In this document: positions 15,356-22,448 of the stretch, in pieces
Layout of the letters: every line of letters begins with the position of its first letter
Numbering within the stretch: the stretch's first letter is position 1
Source: JBHJOF01 sp050330055
GTDB lineage: Bacteria; Pseudomonadota; Alphaproteobacteria; Kiloniellales; JAKSDN01
NCBI GenBank assembly: GCA_050330055.1
Contig: JBHJOF010000329.1
Span: 1-23,929 of the forward strand
Direction: 5' to 3'
DNA: 23,929 bases
Notes under the pieces: model-generated
Database searches by the model: none
What the model was told of the DNA's origin: nothing
What the model saw: the letters and a program-made list of their open reading frames with translations, nothing else
Position numbers and translations under genes: made by a program

Positions 15356-15945
15356 TGTACGGTCCTCGAAATACAGGGGGCCAAAACTCGGCCCGCCAGT
15401 TCACGGCCTTCAAAACCTTCATGGCCGTTCGTATGCGAATACTCGTCGAGCCTAAGCACCATCCCGTTAACCGGCGATTAATGAATGGATATACTTGGAT
15501 ACAAATTCGTTTATAGGGAAAGTTGTCGTGATCTCTGGAAAATAATCTTCTGGGATTGTCATAGGTTTCATGCCATAGAAATCGGCGAGAGAATGTTCTA
15601 TTGCAATCTCCCACTGCGTTTTTCTTACTCTCTATTAGCGGTATTAACGTTGCCCCTATTCTCGCAGAACGACAAATCCTTCGGTCTGTCGCCCTGTTGC
15701 TCAATCTCTGATTGCTGCTCGAAGAAGCCGGGGAGATTGGCAGGCATTGATTTCAAAACATCCTGCGGCCGGGATCGCGTGGCGCCTTCGCGACGGTCGC
15801 ACAAAAGTCATCGCCGGGGCGCTTGCAGGGCATGGCAATAATGCCAAACTGCATGAGCTTGGCGGCACTCCCCGCAGGTATTCCTGTGCGTCGGGTTAGT
15901 GCCGTCCCACTATCCCCTTCCCGTCCACCCTGCGCGAGCCTGGCG
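15356..15945. other. 590-bp intergenic gap, AT-richer than its surroundings
   Basis: I see no convincing gene here. Open frames on both strands lack coding bias and recognisable motifs. The stretch at about 15480-15660 is visibly AT-rich compared with the flanks. It contains the CtrA-type box (15466-15481) and presumably the tad operon promoter. The right end carries the uncertain start region of the MlaC gene. Confidence 0.6.
15466..15481 (-). promoter_or_regulatory. CtrA-type binding site upstream of the tad operon
   Basis: On the minus strand this reads TTAATCGCCGGTTAAC, an exact match to the CtrA consensus TTAA-N7-TTAAC. It lies 111 bp before the tadG-like start codon, in the right orientation and in an AT-rich leader. 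CtrA controls pilus and motility genes in Alphaproteobacteria, so direct control of this operon is a reasonable inference. Confidence 0.65.
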
Positions 15946-16641
15946 ATGATGGCAGAGACTTCAGGACAACGATGCCGGAACACGGCCGACGCGATCGGTA
16001 CAACGACGCTGCCTGGGGGGCCGACGGTCTCACGGCGGCGACTGCTGGTCGCCAGTGGCCTGCTGGCCGGCACCCTCGTGGCGGCGGTTTTGCCGCTGCG
16101 GCGCGCCCGTGGCCAGTCCGGCCCGGGCGCCTTCCTGCAGGAGCTGGGCGAGCGCGCGGTGGCCATGCTGTCCGACCCGGCGCTGCCCGACCCGTCTCGC
16201 GCCGAGAAGTTCCAGGCCTTGATGAACGAAAGCTTCGACCTGCCGACGATCGGACGCTTCATCCTGGGGCGCTATTGGCGGCAGGCAAGCGAAGCCCAGC
16301 AGGCCGAGTTTCTCGAGACTTTCAAGCGGGTCATGGCCGCGCGTTTCGCGCCCTACTTCACCGGGACCAGCAAGGACAGCTTCAACATCCTGGGCCCGGC
16401 CGCCGGCGCCGGTGGCGATCGCCAGGCGATCCGCTCCAAGATCAGGCTGGAGGGCGGCCAGATCGCCGACGTCGACTGGCACCTGGTCGAGCGCGACGGC
16501 AGCTTCAAGATCGTCGACGTGGTCACCGAGGGGGTCAGCATGGGCCTCACCCTGCGCTCCGAGTACGGCTCGGTGCTGTCGCGCCACGGCGGCGATATCG
16601 ATGCGCTGATCGATCTCCTGCGCCAGAAGGTCAACGCCTAG
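15946..16641 (+). CDS. MlaC/Ttg2-type periplasmic phospholipid-binding protein
   Basis: A protein of about 231 residues. It has a Tat-like signal peptide (SRRRLLVASGLLAGTLVAA, cleavage near RARGQ), then the MlaC fold: KFQALMNESFDLPTIGRFIL, GRYWRQASEAQQAEFLETFK, IRSKIRLEGGQIADVDWHLV and FKIVDVVTEGVSMGLTLRSE with a C-terminal LIDLLRQKV. MlaC proteins carry phospholipids between the inner and outer membrane; hopanoid-associated HpnM is a close relative. The frame is open to 15823. Coding bias becomes strong only near the signal peptide, so the ATG at 15946 is the best of several weak starts. No mlaFEDB neighbours are present. Its stop overlaps the stop of the convergent gene. Confidence 0.85.
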   Translation: MMAETSGQRCRNTADAIGTTTLPGGPTVSRRRLLVASGLLAGTLVAAVLPLRRARGQSGPGAFLQELGERAVAMLSDPALPDPSRAEKFQALMNESFDLPTIGRFILGRYWRQASEAQQAEFLETFKRVMAARFAPYFTGTSKDSFNILGPAAGAGGDRQAIRSKIRLEGGQIADVDWHLVERDGSFKIVDVVTEGVSMGLTLRSEYGSVLSRHGGDIDALIDLLRQKVNA

Positions 16642-17606
16642 AGATAGGTCCCGCTGAGCGTGCAGAGTGCGCCGCCCAGGCCCAGCTTGAAGCGGGCCAC
16701 GCCGGGCGTCCGGCCGTCGACGCCGCCCAGGTCGAGCCAGTCGATCGCGCGCGCCTTGAGCGCCAGCACGGCGTTCCAGAGCAGCAGGTTGTGGGCCCGC
16801 GCCCGGCGTCCTTCCGGCGTGGTGAAGCCGAGATAGTAGGTCGCCGAGCGGCCGTGCGTGACCGCCAGGATTCCCGCCAGCGGCCGCTCGCCGGCATAGG
16901 CACAGATCACCACCAGCGAGTCCGGCGCTGCCGCGGCCAGGGCCCGGATGAAGGCGCCGGACGGGCCGAGGAACCGCGCCCGGCGGCGAAAGCGATCGTG
17001 CTCGTCCAGCAGCCAGTCGAGCTGCCCTGCAGCGATGCCGGTCCGCAACGTCAGCCCGCCCGCCTCGGCCGCAGCCAGCGCATTGCGCCACTGGCCCCGC
17101 AGCCCGCGCCGCAGCTCGTCCTCCGGGCGGTCGAGATCGAGCCAGAGGGTCGAGTAGCCCGTCACCATGCGGCGCAGGCCGCAGCGGCGCATCAGTGCCT
17201 CGCTGTCCGCGTCGTCAGGCAGCTCAGGCATCCACAGCAGGAGCCGGTGCTGGCGCAGACGGTAGGCCTGTTTCAACGCCCGGCAGACCGCGAGACGCCG
17301 CTCGGCGCCGAGCGGGCCCAGCCACAAGGGGCCGCGCGTCACCTGGCCCAGGGTCAGCGGCCGGCCGCGGCCGGCCTCGAAAACCTGGACCAGCGCCAGC
17401 GGGCGCCCATCGCAGAGGGCGAGCGCGCGGCGCACGCTCCGGCGGCTGCTCGCCGCCACCGCCTCGCCATAGGCCCAGGATTGCTCGAGGCTGGAGCGGT
17501 CGCAGGCCGCCATGTGGCGGTCCCAGACGAGTCGATCGCAGGCGTCCCAAACGAGATCAATATCGCGGCCGGCCACTCTGTCGTCCGTTGCTGTGCCTTT
17601 GCGCAT
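16638..17606 (-). CDS. FemAB-like / GNAT-family acyltransferase
   Basis: A protein of 322 residues with the tandem GNAT layout of FemAB-type transferases. N-terminal: SLEQSWAYGEAVAASSRRSV, then LALVQVFEAGRGRPLTLGQV. C-terminal: LAGILAVTHGRSATYYLGFT, RRARAHNLLLWNAVLALKAR, then IDWLDLGGVDGRTPGVARFK and LGLGG, which is the characteristic end of this family. Such proteins transfer aminoacyl or acyl groups in cell-wall, lipid or exopolysaccharide synthesis; the substrate here is unknown. The frame is open to 17747. The ATG at 17606 is preferred because the conserved part starts soon after it. Its stop codon shares the palindrome CTAG (16638-16641) with the convergent mlaC-like gene, so there is no spacer between the two. 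Confidence 0.8.
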   Translation of the reverse strand: MRKGTATDDRVAGRDIDLVWDACDRLVWDRHMAACDRSSLEQSWAYGEAVAASSRRSVRRALALCDGRPLALVQVFEAGRGRPLTLGQVTRGPLWLGPLGAERRLAVCRALKQAYRLRQHRLLLWMPELPDDADSEALMRRCGLRRMVTGYSTLWLDLDRPEDELRRGLRGQWRNALAAAEAGGLTLRTGIAAGQLDWLLDEHDRFRRRARFLGPSGAFIRALAAAAPDSLVVICAYAGERPLAGILAVTHGRSATYYLGFTTPEGRRARAHNLLLWNAVLALKARAIDWLDLGGVDGRTPGVARFKLGLGGALCTLSGTYL

Positions 17607-17670
17607 TGCAGCGCCCAGATCGCGTCTTGCCGCGACGCGGCCTGTGGTTTCGCGCCAACCGGCTCCGGGA

Positions 17671-17676
17671 TAAACT
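17671..17676 (+). promoter_or_regulatory. Candidate -10 element, leaderless start of the small membrane protein
   Basis: TAAACT lies 6 nt before the ATG at 17683 and no ribosome site is present. Its sequence through the ATG is very like that before the gene at 23510. A clear -35 is not visible. Confidence 0.35.
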
Positions 17677-17682
17677 CGCGCC

Positions 17683-17889
17683 ATGCCACCGCGAGCCCGG
17701 TCATCGCAGCGCCTACACCTCAGCGACATCCCGCGCCGCCGCTTCACGCGCTGGGCGGCACTTTACTTCTTCGCCTTCGTCTGCCTGCCGCTGCTCAGCT
17801 TCTGTGCCGTCGTCGACGCAGCGCTCTACGTCATCTTCACCCGCTGGTTCGACCGCTGCTACGCCCTGTTCTGTCTGTTCCAAGGCTAG
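17683..17889 (+). CDS. Small single-pass membrane protein, unknown function
   Basis: A 68-codon ORF in the gap between the divergent FemAB-like gene and convergent mtgA. A basic N-terminus (RARSSQRLHLSDIPRRRFTR) is followed by a hydrophobic helix WAALYFFAFVCLPLLSFCAV (about 24-43), then DAALYVIFTRWFDRCYALFC (about 45-64). The charge pattern predicts the N-terminus inside. It ends 18 bp before the mtgA stop on the other strand. It is not recognised as a named family. Support comes from the consistent membrane-protein composition and a possible promoter next to the ATG. A chance ORF is the alternative. Confidence 0.6.
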   Translation: MPPRARSSQRLHLSDIPRRRFTRWAALYFFAFVCLPLLSFCAVVDAALYVIFTRWFDRCYALFCLFQG

Positions 17890-17907
17890 GCCCGGCGGCG
17901 CGCCGTC

Positions 17908-18624
17908 CTAGTAGCAGTCGAGTAGCGGCGCGATCTGCTTGATGCGGACGACCAGCCTGCCTGCCAATCGATTCTGTTCGGCGTTCGGCCGCGCGGCGGA
18001 GCGCCCGCGCGGGTTGGGCAGTACGGTGGCGAGCAGCGTCGCCTCACGTTGCGACAGCGCCTTGGCCGGCTTGCCGAAGTAGTGCCGGGCGGCCGCTTCG
18101 GCGCCATAGACGCCGCCGGCGAACTCCGCCACGTTCAGATAGACCTCGAGGATGCGCCGTTTGTCCCAGATCAGCTCGAGCAGCACGGTCAGATAGACCT
18201 CGAGCCCCTTGCGCAGGTAGTCGCGGCCCGGCCAAAGGAACAGGTTCTTCGACGTCTGCATCGAGATCGTGCTGGCGCCGCGCGGCCGCTTGCCGCCCTT
18301 GAACTCCGCGAACACCTCTTGAATTGCGCCCCAGTCGAAGCCGCCGTGCTGGCAGAAGGTGTTGTCCTCCGCGGCGATCACGGCGCGCGGCAGATGCGGC
18401 GACATCTCGTCGAGCGCGACCCACCGCTTTTCGATGCCCTCGCCCTCGACCATGCGAATCACCATCAGCGGCGTGCCGGGCGGCGGCAGGACGCGATAGA
18501 GCAGAAGCAGCACCAGGGGCACGCCGACCAGCAGCAGCAGGGCGACGCGAAGGATGCGCCATAGGCGGAAGCGCCGTCGCTCTGCGACTCGCCGAACCGT
18601 GAAGATGCCTCGTCCGTGGGCCAA
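17908..18624 (-). CDS. mtgA: Monofunctional biosynthetic peptidoglycan glycosyltransferase
   Basis: A protein of 238 residues that polymerises lipid II into glycan strands at the inner membrane (family GT51, with no transpeptidase domain). Seen: one membrane helix (about 24-45), the catalytic Glu in AVIAAEDNTFCQHGGFDW (Glu86), the RPRGASTISMQTSKNLFLW motif (about 113-131), the second acidic residue in RRILEVYLNVAEFAGG (Glu160), and GAEAAARHYFGKPA. The length is usual for MtgA. The start is a TTG at 18624 with GAGGG about 6 nt before it; no ATG is available upstream of the helix. It stands alone in minus orientation. Confidence 0.93.
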   Translation of the reverse strand: MAHGRGIFTVRRVAERRRFRLWRILRVALLLLVGVPLVLLLLYRVLPPPGTPLMVIRMVEGEGIEKRWVALDEMSPHLPRAVIAAEDNTFCQHGGFDWGAIQEVFAEFKGGKRPRGASTISMQTSKNLFLWPGRDYLRKGLEVYLTVLLELIWDKRRILEVYLNVAEFAGGVYGAEAAARHYFGKPAKALSQREATLLATVLPNPRGRSAARPNAEQNRLAGRLVVRIKQIAPLLDCY

Positions 18625-18982
18625 GCTTTACCCTCGGCTTGCCGCATCCCGGACCGTTCGTCCCATGTGCGGCAGGTCTTTGTACCCGCTCCTCACCAGT
18701 GCCACGGGTCACGCGACGGGACGGGCGCGACGGCAAGGCTCTGCCTGCCTGACCCCCAGCAGACGCGCCACCGTGCCCCGGCCGTCCCCTGGCGGGTCGA
18801 CTTGCCGGGTGCTCGAGCGCGCTTGTCCCCGGCGCGGTTTAGCCGCGCCGGCAGCCGAAAGCAAGCATCACGCGGCCCGCCACCCGGCAGACCACGGGCT
18901 TGGACCATGGGGTGCTTGCCTCGATTGAGATCAAGGTCCGAGGACGCGTGCCGCAGAACGCAGGCGACCGGTGGAGCATCGG
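18625..18982. other. 358-bp gene-free region with a strong hairpin
   Basis: No coding bias fits either strand. Seen: a 7-bp inverted repeat TGCCGCA/TGCGGCA near 18645-18675, a perfect 9-bp hairpin at 18829-18851, and a 7-bp inverted repeat GCAAGCA (18861-18867) / TGCTTGC (18913-18919). The paired elements raise the possibility of a small RNA, but no promoter or intrinsic terminator is clear. Confidence 0.45.
18829..18851. repeat. Perfect 9-bp hairpin
   Basis: CCGGCGCGG (18829-18837) and CCGCGCCGG (18843-18851) pair exactly around a TTTAG loop. No T-run follows on either strand. It may be a factor-dependent terminator for the minus-strand gene at 18983 or part of a structured RNA. Confidence 0.55.
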
Positions 18983-19189
18983 CTAGCGCAGCACCGCGCG
19001 GCCCCGCTCCGTTACCGAAAGCTTGTAGAAGCCGCCGCCCACGCCGTGACGCAGGAGCCACTTGTTGTCCAGGCATTCCTGCACCGTCCGCCAGAGGACA
19101 GATTCGCCAGTGTCACCCGGAACGGCAATCTCCCCCGACAGGACGAGAAGCTCGAGCAGCAGGCGTTGCTGAGGCAGCAGCTTGGTCAT
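18983..19189 (-). CDS. Small winged-helix-like protein, unknown function
   Basis: A 68-residue ORF from the ATG at 19189: MTKLLPQQRLLLELLVLSGE, then SVLWRTVQECLDNKWLLRHG and FYKLSVTERGRAVLR. Two helices followed by a hairpin ending in a TERGRAVL segment resemble the last part of winged-helix DNA-binding domains. The frame is open to 19297, but the upstream part is low-complexity. There is no good ribosome site at either start. It lies 154 bp downstream of the XRE gene on the same strand. The family is not recognised; the fold is inference. Confidence 0.55.
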   Translation of the reverse strand: MTKLLPQQRLLLELLVLSGEIAVPGDTGESVLWRTVQECLDNKWLLRHGVGGGFYKLSVTERGRAVLR

Positions 19190-19343
19190 GACGCGATCGG
19201 CCGGCACAGTGCCACAGGCTGCGCCCCGCAACAAGAACAATGGCCTTGAAGCAACCCCCGCCGGGCCGCCGCTGCCCGGCCGGCCGCGGGCAAGCAAACG
19301 CGCCGGAGCCGGCGTCGGGCGCGGCGCGCCGGCCTGCCGCCGG

Positions 19344-19775
19344 TCAGTTCGGCTCGGCGAGAATCCGGCAGAGCTGGCTGACGGTCTGCTGCTGGCGCTC
19401 GTCGCGAATGCGCGCGAAATTGCGGGCCACGTCGAGGCACATGCGCTGCCGCTCCGAGACCGGCGCGGCGCTGCCCTCCTCGAGGCCTTCGAAAAAGTAG
19501 TCCACGTCGACGCCCAGGACGCGGGCTATCTCGTAGAGCCGGCCGGCCGAGACGCGATTGACGCCGCGCTCATACTTGTGCGCCTGCTGGTAGGTTACGC
19601 CAATCAGGTCGGCGAGCTGCTGCTGCGTGAGGCCCAGCATGATCCGCCGTTCGCGAATCCGCCGTCCGACGTACATCTCGGTGCGCTGCGTCCTGGTGTT
19701 CGATCTGCTCACGGGCCGCTCACCCGCGTTCTTGTCCTCGATATTCTTGATAGACAACATCTCCAGAATCCCCAT
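19344..19775 (-). CDS. XRE-family helix-turn-helix regulator
   Basis: A protein of 143 residues with a Cro/CI-type HTH at about 37-95: VGRRIRERRIMLGLTQQQLA, DLIGVTYQQAHKYERGVNRV, SAGRLYEIARVLGVDVDYFF. The C-terminal tail (about 100-143) has an amphipathic helix, RQRMCLDVARNFARIRDERQ, likely for dimerisation. Regulators of this size and motif (YQQAHKYERG) are common in Alphaproteobacteria and include PraR/PhrR-like proteins. Starts at 19775 and 19760 are both possible. It stands apart from any obvious target operon. Confidence 0.9.
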   Translation of the reverse strand: MGILEMLSIKNIEDKNAGERPVSRSNTRTQRTEMYVGRRIRERRIMLGLTQQQLADLIGVTYQQAHKYERGVNRVSAGRLYEIARVLGVDVDYFFEGLEEGSAAPVSERQRMCLDVARNFARIRDERQQQTVSQLCRILAEPN

Positions 19776-19922
19776 CCGGCGCGAAAGACACGGGGCCCTG
19801 TTAGGGGTGCAGACCTGGTCCCGGCTCTTCCTGTCGCCTTACCTAGCGCCACTCCCTCGCGACTCCCGTGGCTGTGTCATGCTTCCTGCACCTCCCCAAC
19901 GGCTCCTCATTGGAGCCGGTGC

Positions 19923-20393
19923 CTAGACCGCGATACGGAATAGGCTCGGTGCCTCCGAGTAGACCGGCGGCTCGCCACCGGCCCGACGGTAGGCATCGCT
20001 CCCCAGCTCCGCCTGCCTGCCACTGGAGAGCAGAGCGGTCGAGATGCCGCCGCTCCCACCCCAGCTTCCCCCTTGGCTCAAGAGCTGGGCCACAAACGCA
20101 CCCGCGAAGGCGGTCGGACGGTGTCCCGTCCAGGCCGCATCCCTGCGGCTCGTCTCTGCCGGCCGCTCATGTCGCTCGCCGCCCGATCCCACGTCGGTTC
20201 GGGGCTCGGAACGCGGGTCCGACCGGTCGCCACGCTGGAACGCCACCCGCCCCTGCTGGTCGCCGACCGCCGCGACCGCGCGGATGGCGCCGACCTCGGG
20301 ACCCGGCTCGCGCGCCGTCGCACGCGGCCCCGGCGCCAGCGAGGCCAGTCCCGGTGCAGGCGACGGAAGCGGCAGCCCCTGTACGGTCGACAT
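19923..20393 (-). CDS. Hypothetical protein, Ala/Gly/Pro-rich N-terminus
   Basis: A 156-residue ORF from the ATG at 20393 (a GTG lies one codon earlier). The first 95 residues are rich in Ala, Gly, Pro and Arg and probably disordered. The C-terminal part has more ordered features: TAFAGAFVAQLLSQGG, then GSDAYRRAGGEPPVYSEAPS and a hydrophobic LFRIAV end. AAAGG lies a few nt before the ATG, and the AT-rich region upstream could hold its promoter. No family is recognised. The overlapping plus-strand frames look like shadows. Moderate support only. Confidence 0.5.
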   Translation of the reverse strand: MSTVQGLPLPSPAPGLASLAPGPRATAREPGPEVGAIRAVAAVGDQQGRVAFQRGDRSDPRSEPRTDVGSGGERHERPAETSRRDAAWTGHRPTAFAGAFVAQLLSQGGSWGGSGGISTALLSSGRQAELGSDAYRRAGGEPPVYSEAPSLFRIAV

Positions 20394-20474
20394 CACGCCT
20401 TTACCCTAGCGACCCATATCCCATTCATCTAAAACACTGTACAAATTCCGCCGTTTTGGCGAAAAAATCAAGCT

Positions 20475-20492
20475 CTTTCTTGCTTAAGAAAG
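20475..20492. repeat. Perfect 7-bp inverted repeat
   Basis: CTTTCTT (20475-20481) and AAGAAAG (20486-20492) pair exactly around GCTT. It lies directly next to the twin GTTAAC sites and may be an operator or a weak hairpin. Confidence 0.5.
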
Positions 20493-20510
20493 TTAACTAT
20501 ATCTGTTAAC
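20492..20510. promoter_or_regulatory. Twin GTTAAC palindromes, 13 bp apart
   Basis: GTTAAC occurs at 20492-20497 and 20505-20510. The spacing between TTAA cores is 9 bp, not the 7 bp of a CtrA site. The symmetric arrangement in a divergent AT-rich gap suggests a regulator site, not otherwise identified. Confidence 0.35.
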
Positions 20511-20716
20511 CAAGAATAGATTCGTAATATACCTAGGATTCGATTGGACAAATTATTTAGCCCGTTGATTTTATCTCAGTTTTTAGACGAATTTTCGCGA
20601 GTTTATCATTTCTTAAGGCGTAACTTCCTACCGTATCGGACGACCGACAATAAGGGGGACTGCGGTCGAGACGGCTTTCAGGAAGAAGGCCAGAGCTTCA
20701 GGTAGGAGACCGTTCC

Positions 20717-22441
20717 GTGCCCCAGGTACGAACCCCCGATAGCGGGTTGGCCCAGCTAGCTCGCCTCCAAGCGGCGATCGTCGCCTCGGGCGACGTTACC
20801 TACTGCTGGGACTTCGCCAGCGACGCGCTGCAGTGGGAGGGCTCGACGCTGCGCCTGTTCGACGGCCAGGCGGGCGACTGGCCGAAGACCGCCGACGCCT
20901 TCCACATGAGGATCAATCCCGAAGACCTGCCGCTGCGCATGCGGGCCCTCTCGGCGCATCTCTCGGTCGCCGCCCCCTATGACTGCGAGTACCGCGTGCG
21001 CGACTATCGCGGCGCCTTCCAGTGGGTGCACGATCGCGGCGCCATCGTGCTGTCGCCGAACGGCACCCCGCTTCGCTTTGTCGGCATGCTGCGCCTGGTC
21101 AACCAGCGCAAGGAGCACGAGGCGCGTCTCGAGTATCTGGCGACCTTCGACGACCTGACCGGCCACTACAACAAGCTGCGTCTGCGCGAGGCGCTCGACC
21201 AGGCCCTGGCGCAGAGCCTGCGCGCCGGCCTGCCGGGCGCCTTCCTGGTGATCGGCATGGACCAGATGGGCATGATCAACACGGCCTATGGCCACGAGGC
21301 GGGCGATGCCGTCCTGGTCGCGATCAGCCAGCGGCTCGACCGCTGCCTGCGCGCCAACGACATCGTGGGCCGGCTCGGCAGCGACCGCTTCGGCGTGCTG
21401 CTGGCCAACTGCAGCGAGGAGCAGGCGACCATCGCCGCCGAGCGTATCCTGCAGGCGATCCGCCAGACGCCGATCCAGTTGAAGGCTGGTAAGCTGTGGG
21501 TCACGGCCTCGGCCTCGCTGGTGCTGTTTCCCGAGAACGCGAAAACCTCGTTCGACGTCATCGTCAAGGCTGAAGGCGCCCTGCTGCAGGCCAAGGCGGC
21601 CGGGCGCGACTGCGTCAGACCTTACTGCATGACCGAGGAGCAGCGGCAGTCCTATCGCACCAACATGAGCGTCGGCGAGCAGGTCAAGCTGGCGCTCAGG
21701 GAGAACCGCCTGATCTTCGCCTATCAGCCGGTGGTCGACGCCGAGAGGCGCGAGGTCAGCTTCTACGAATGCCTGCTGCGGATCCGCGGGGCCGACGGCG
21801 AGCTGATTCCGGCCGCGCGCTTCATCCCGCACGTCGAGCAGCTCGGCCTCATGCGCACCATCGACCGGCACGCCCTCGACCTGGCGATGGCCGAGCTGGA
21901 GCGCCATCCCGAGATCACGCTGGCCATCAACATCTCCGGCCTGACCGCCGCCGACCGCAGCTGGCTGCGGGCGCTGATCGGCCGCCTGAAGGGCCGGCCC
22001 GAGGTCGCCAGGCGCCTGATCGTGGAAATCACCGAGACCGCCGCGCTGCACGACATCGAGGACTCGGCGCGTTTCGTCACCGCGGTGCGCAACCTCGGCT
22101 GCAGGGTCGCGGTCGACGACTTCGGCGCTGGCTACACCACCTTCAAGCACCTGAAGTCGCTGACCGTCGACGTGGTCAAGATCGATGGCTCCTTCGTGCG
22201 CGACATCAGCAACTCGCCGGAAAACCAGCTCTTCATCCGCAACCTGCTGAGCCTGGCCAAGAGCTTCGGGTTGTCGACCGTAGCCGAGTTCGTCGAGAGC
22301 GAGGCGGACGCGCGCTACCTCGCCCAGGAGGGCGTCGACTTCCTGCAGGGCCATTACTTCGGCAAGCCTCAGGTTTCGCCTGCCTGGCGGCGGGACAGCT
22401 CGCCGGCTGCAAGCAAGGCCGGTTCGGCCACAGTGGGATAG
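20717..22441 (+). CDS. PAS-GGDEF-EAL c-di-GMP protein, probable phosphodiesterase with degenerate GGDEF
   Basis: A protein of 574 residues. A PAS-like sensor (about 20-135, with YRVRDYRGAFQWVHDRGAIV) is followed by a GGDEF domain (about 140-300) and an EAL domain (about 318-555). The GGDEF signature is GSDRF (221-225), so cyclase activity is very unlikely. The EAL motif is ECL (351-353), but the residues needed for c-di-GMP hydrolysis are present: Glu351, Asn405, Glu437, Asp467-Asp468 in VDDFGAGY, Lys488, Glu524 and Gln544. The protein should therefore lower c-di-GMP, with the PAS and degenerate GGDEF domains as inputs. There is no membrane segment. The start is GTG with GGAG about 8 nt upstream. 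It is convergent with phaR. Confidence 0.93.
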   Translation: MPQVRTPDSGLAQLARLQAAIVASGDVTYCWDFASDALQWEGSTLRLFDGQAGDWPKTADAFHMRINPEDLPLRMRALSAHLSVAAPYDCEYRVRDYRGAFQWVHDRGAIVLSPNGTPLRFVGMLRLVNQRKEHEARLEYLATFDDLTGHYNKLRLREALDQALAQSLRAGLPGAFLVIGMDQMGMINTAYGHEAGDAVLVAISQRLDRCLRANDIVGRLGSDRFGVLLANCSEEQATIAAERILQAIRQTPIQLKAGKLWVTASASLVLFPENAKTSFDVIVKAEGALLQAKAAGRDCVRPYCMTEEQRQSYRTNMSVGEQVKLALRENRLIFAYQPVVDAERREVSFYECLLRIRGADGELIPAARFIPHVEQLGLMRTIDRHALDLAMAELERHPEITLAINISGLTAADRSWLRALIGRLKGRPEVARRLIVEITETAALHDIEDSARFVTAVRNLGCRVAVDDFGAGYTTFKHLKSLTVDVVKIDGSFVRDISNSPENQLFIRNLLSLAKSFGLSTVAEFVESEADARYLAQEGVDFLQGHYFGKPQVSPAWRRDSSPAASKAGSATVG

Positions 22442-22448
22442 CCAACTC

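Larger units (their letters stand above)
20394..20716. other. 323-bp AT-rich intergenic region with palindromes
   Basis: It lies between the divergent unknown gene (20393) and the PAS-GGDEF-EAL gene (20717). The composition is far more AT-rich than the rest of the window, especially 20420-20630. It contains an inverted repeat (20475-20492) and two GTTAAC palindromes (20492-20510). It presumably holds both promoters; no coding frame is convincing. Confidence 0.6.

Noticed and set aside
15485..15841. 118-codon plus-strand ORF in the tadG-mlaC gap
   Set aside because: It lacks a ribosome site, coding bias and domain features. The region looks like an AT-rich regulatory leader.
18925..18934. FNR/FixK-like box TTGAGATCAA
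   Set aside because: The half-sites are not separated by the four bases of the consensus TTGAT-N4-ATCAA, and no gene lies suitably downstream.
18693..19076. 127-codon minus-strand ORF
   Set aside because: It overlaps the better-supported 68-residue ORF in another frame and has an Arg/Gly/Pro composition typical of GC-rich shadow frames.
20493..20509. CtrA site at the twin TTAA motifs
   Set aside because: The spacing is 9 bp, not 7 bp, so it does not fit the consensus, unlike the site at 15466.
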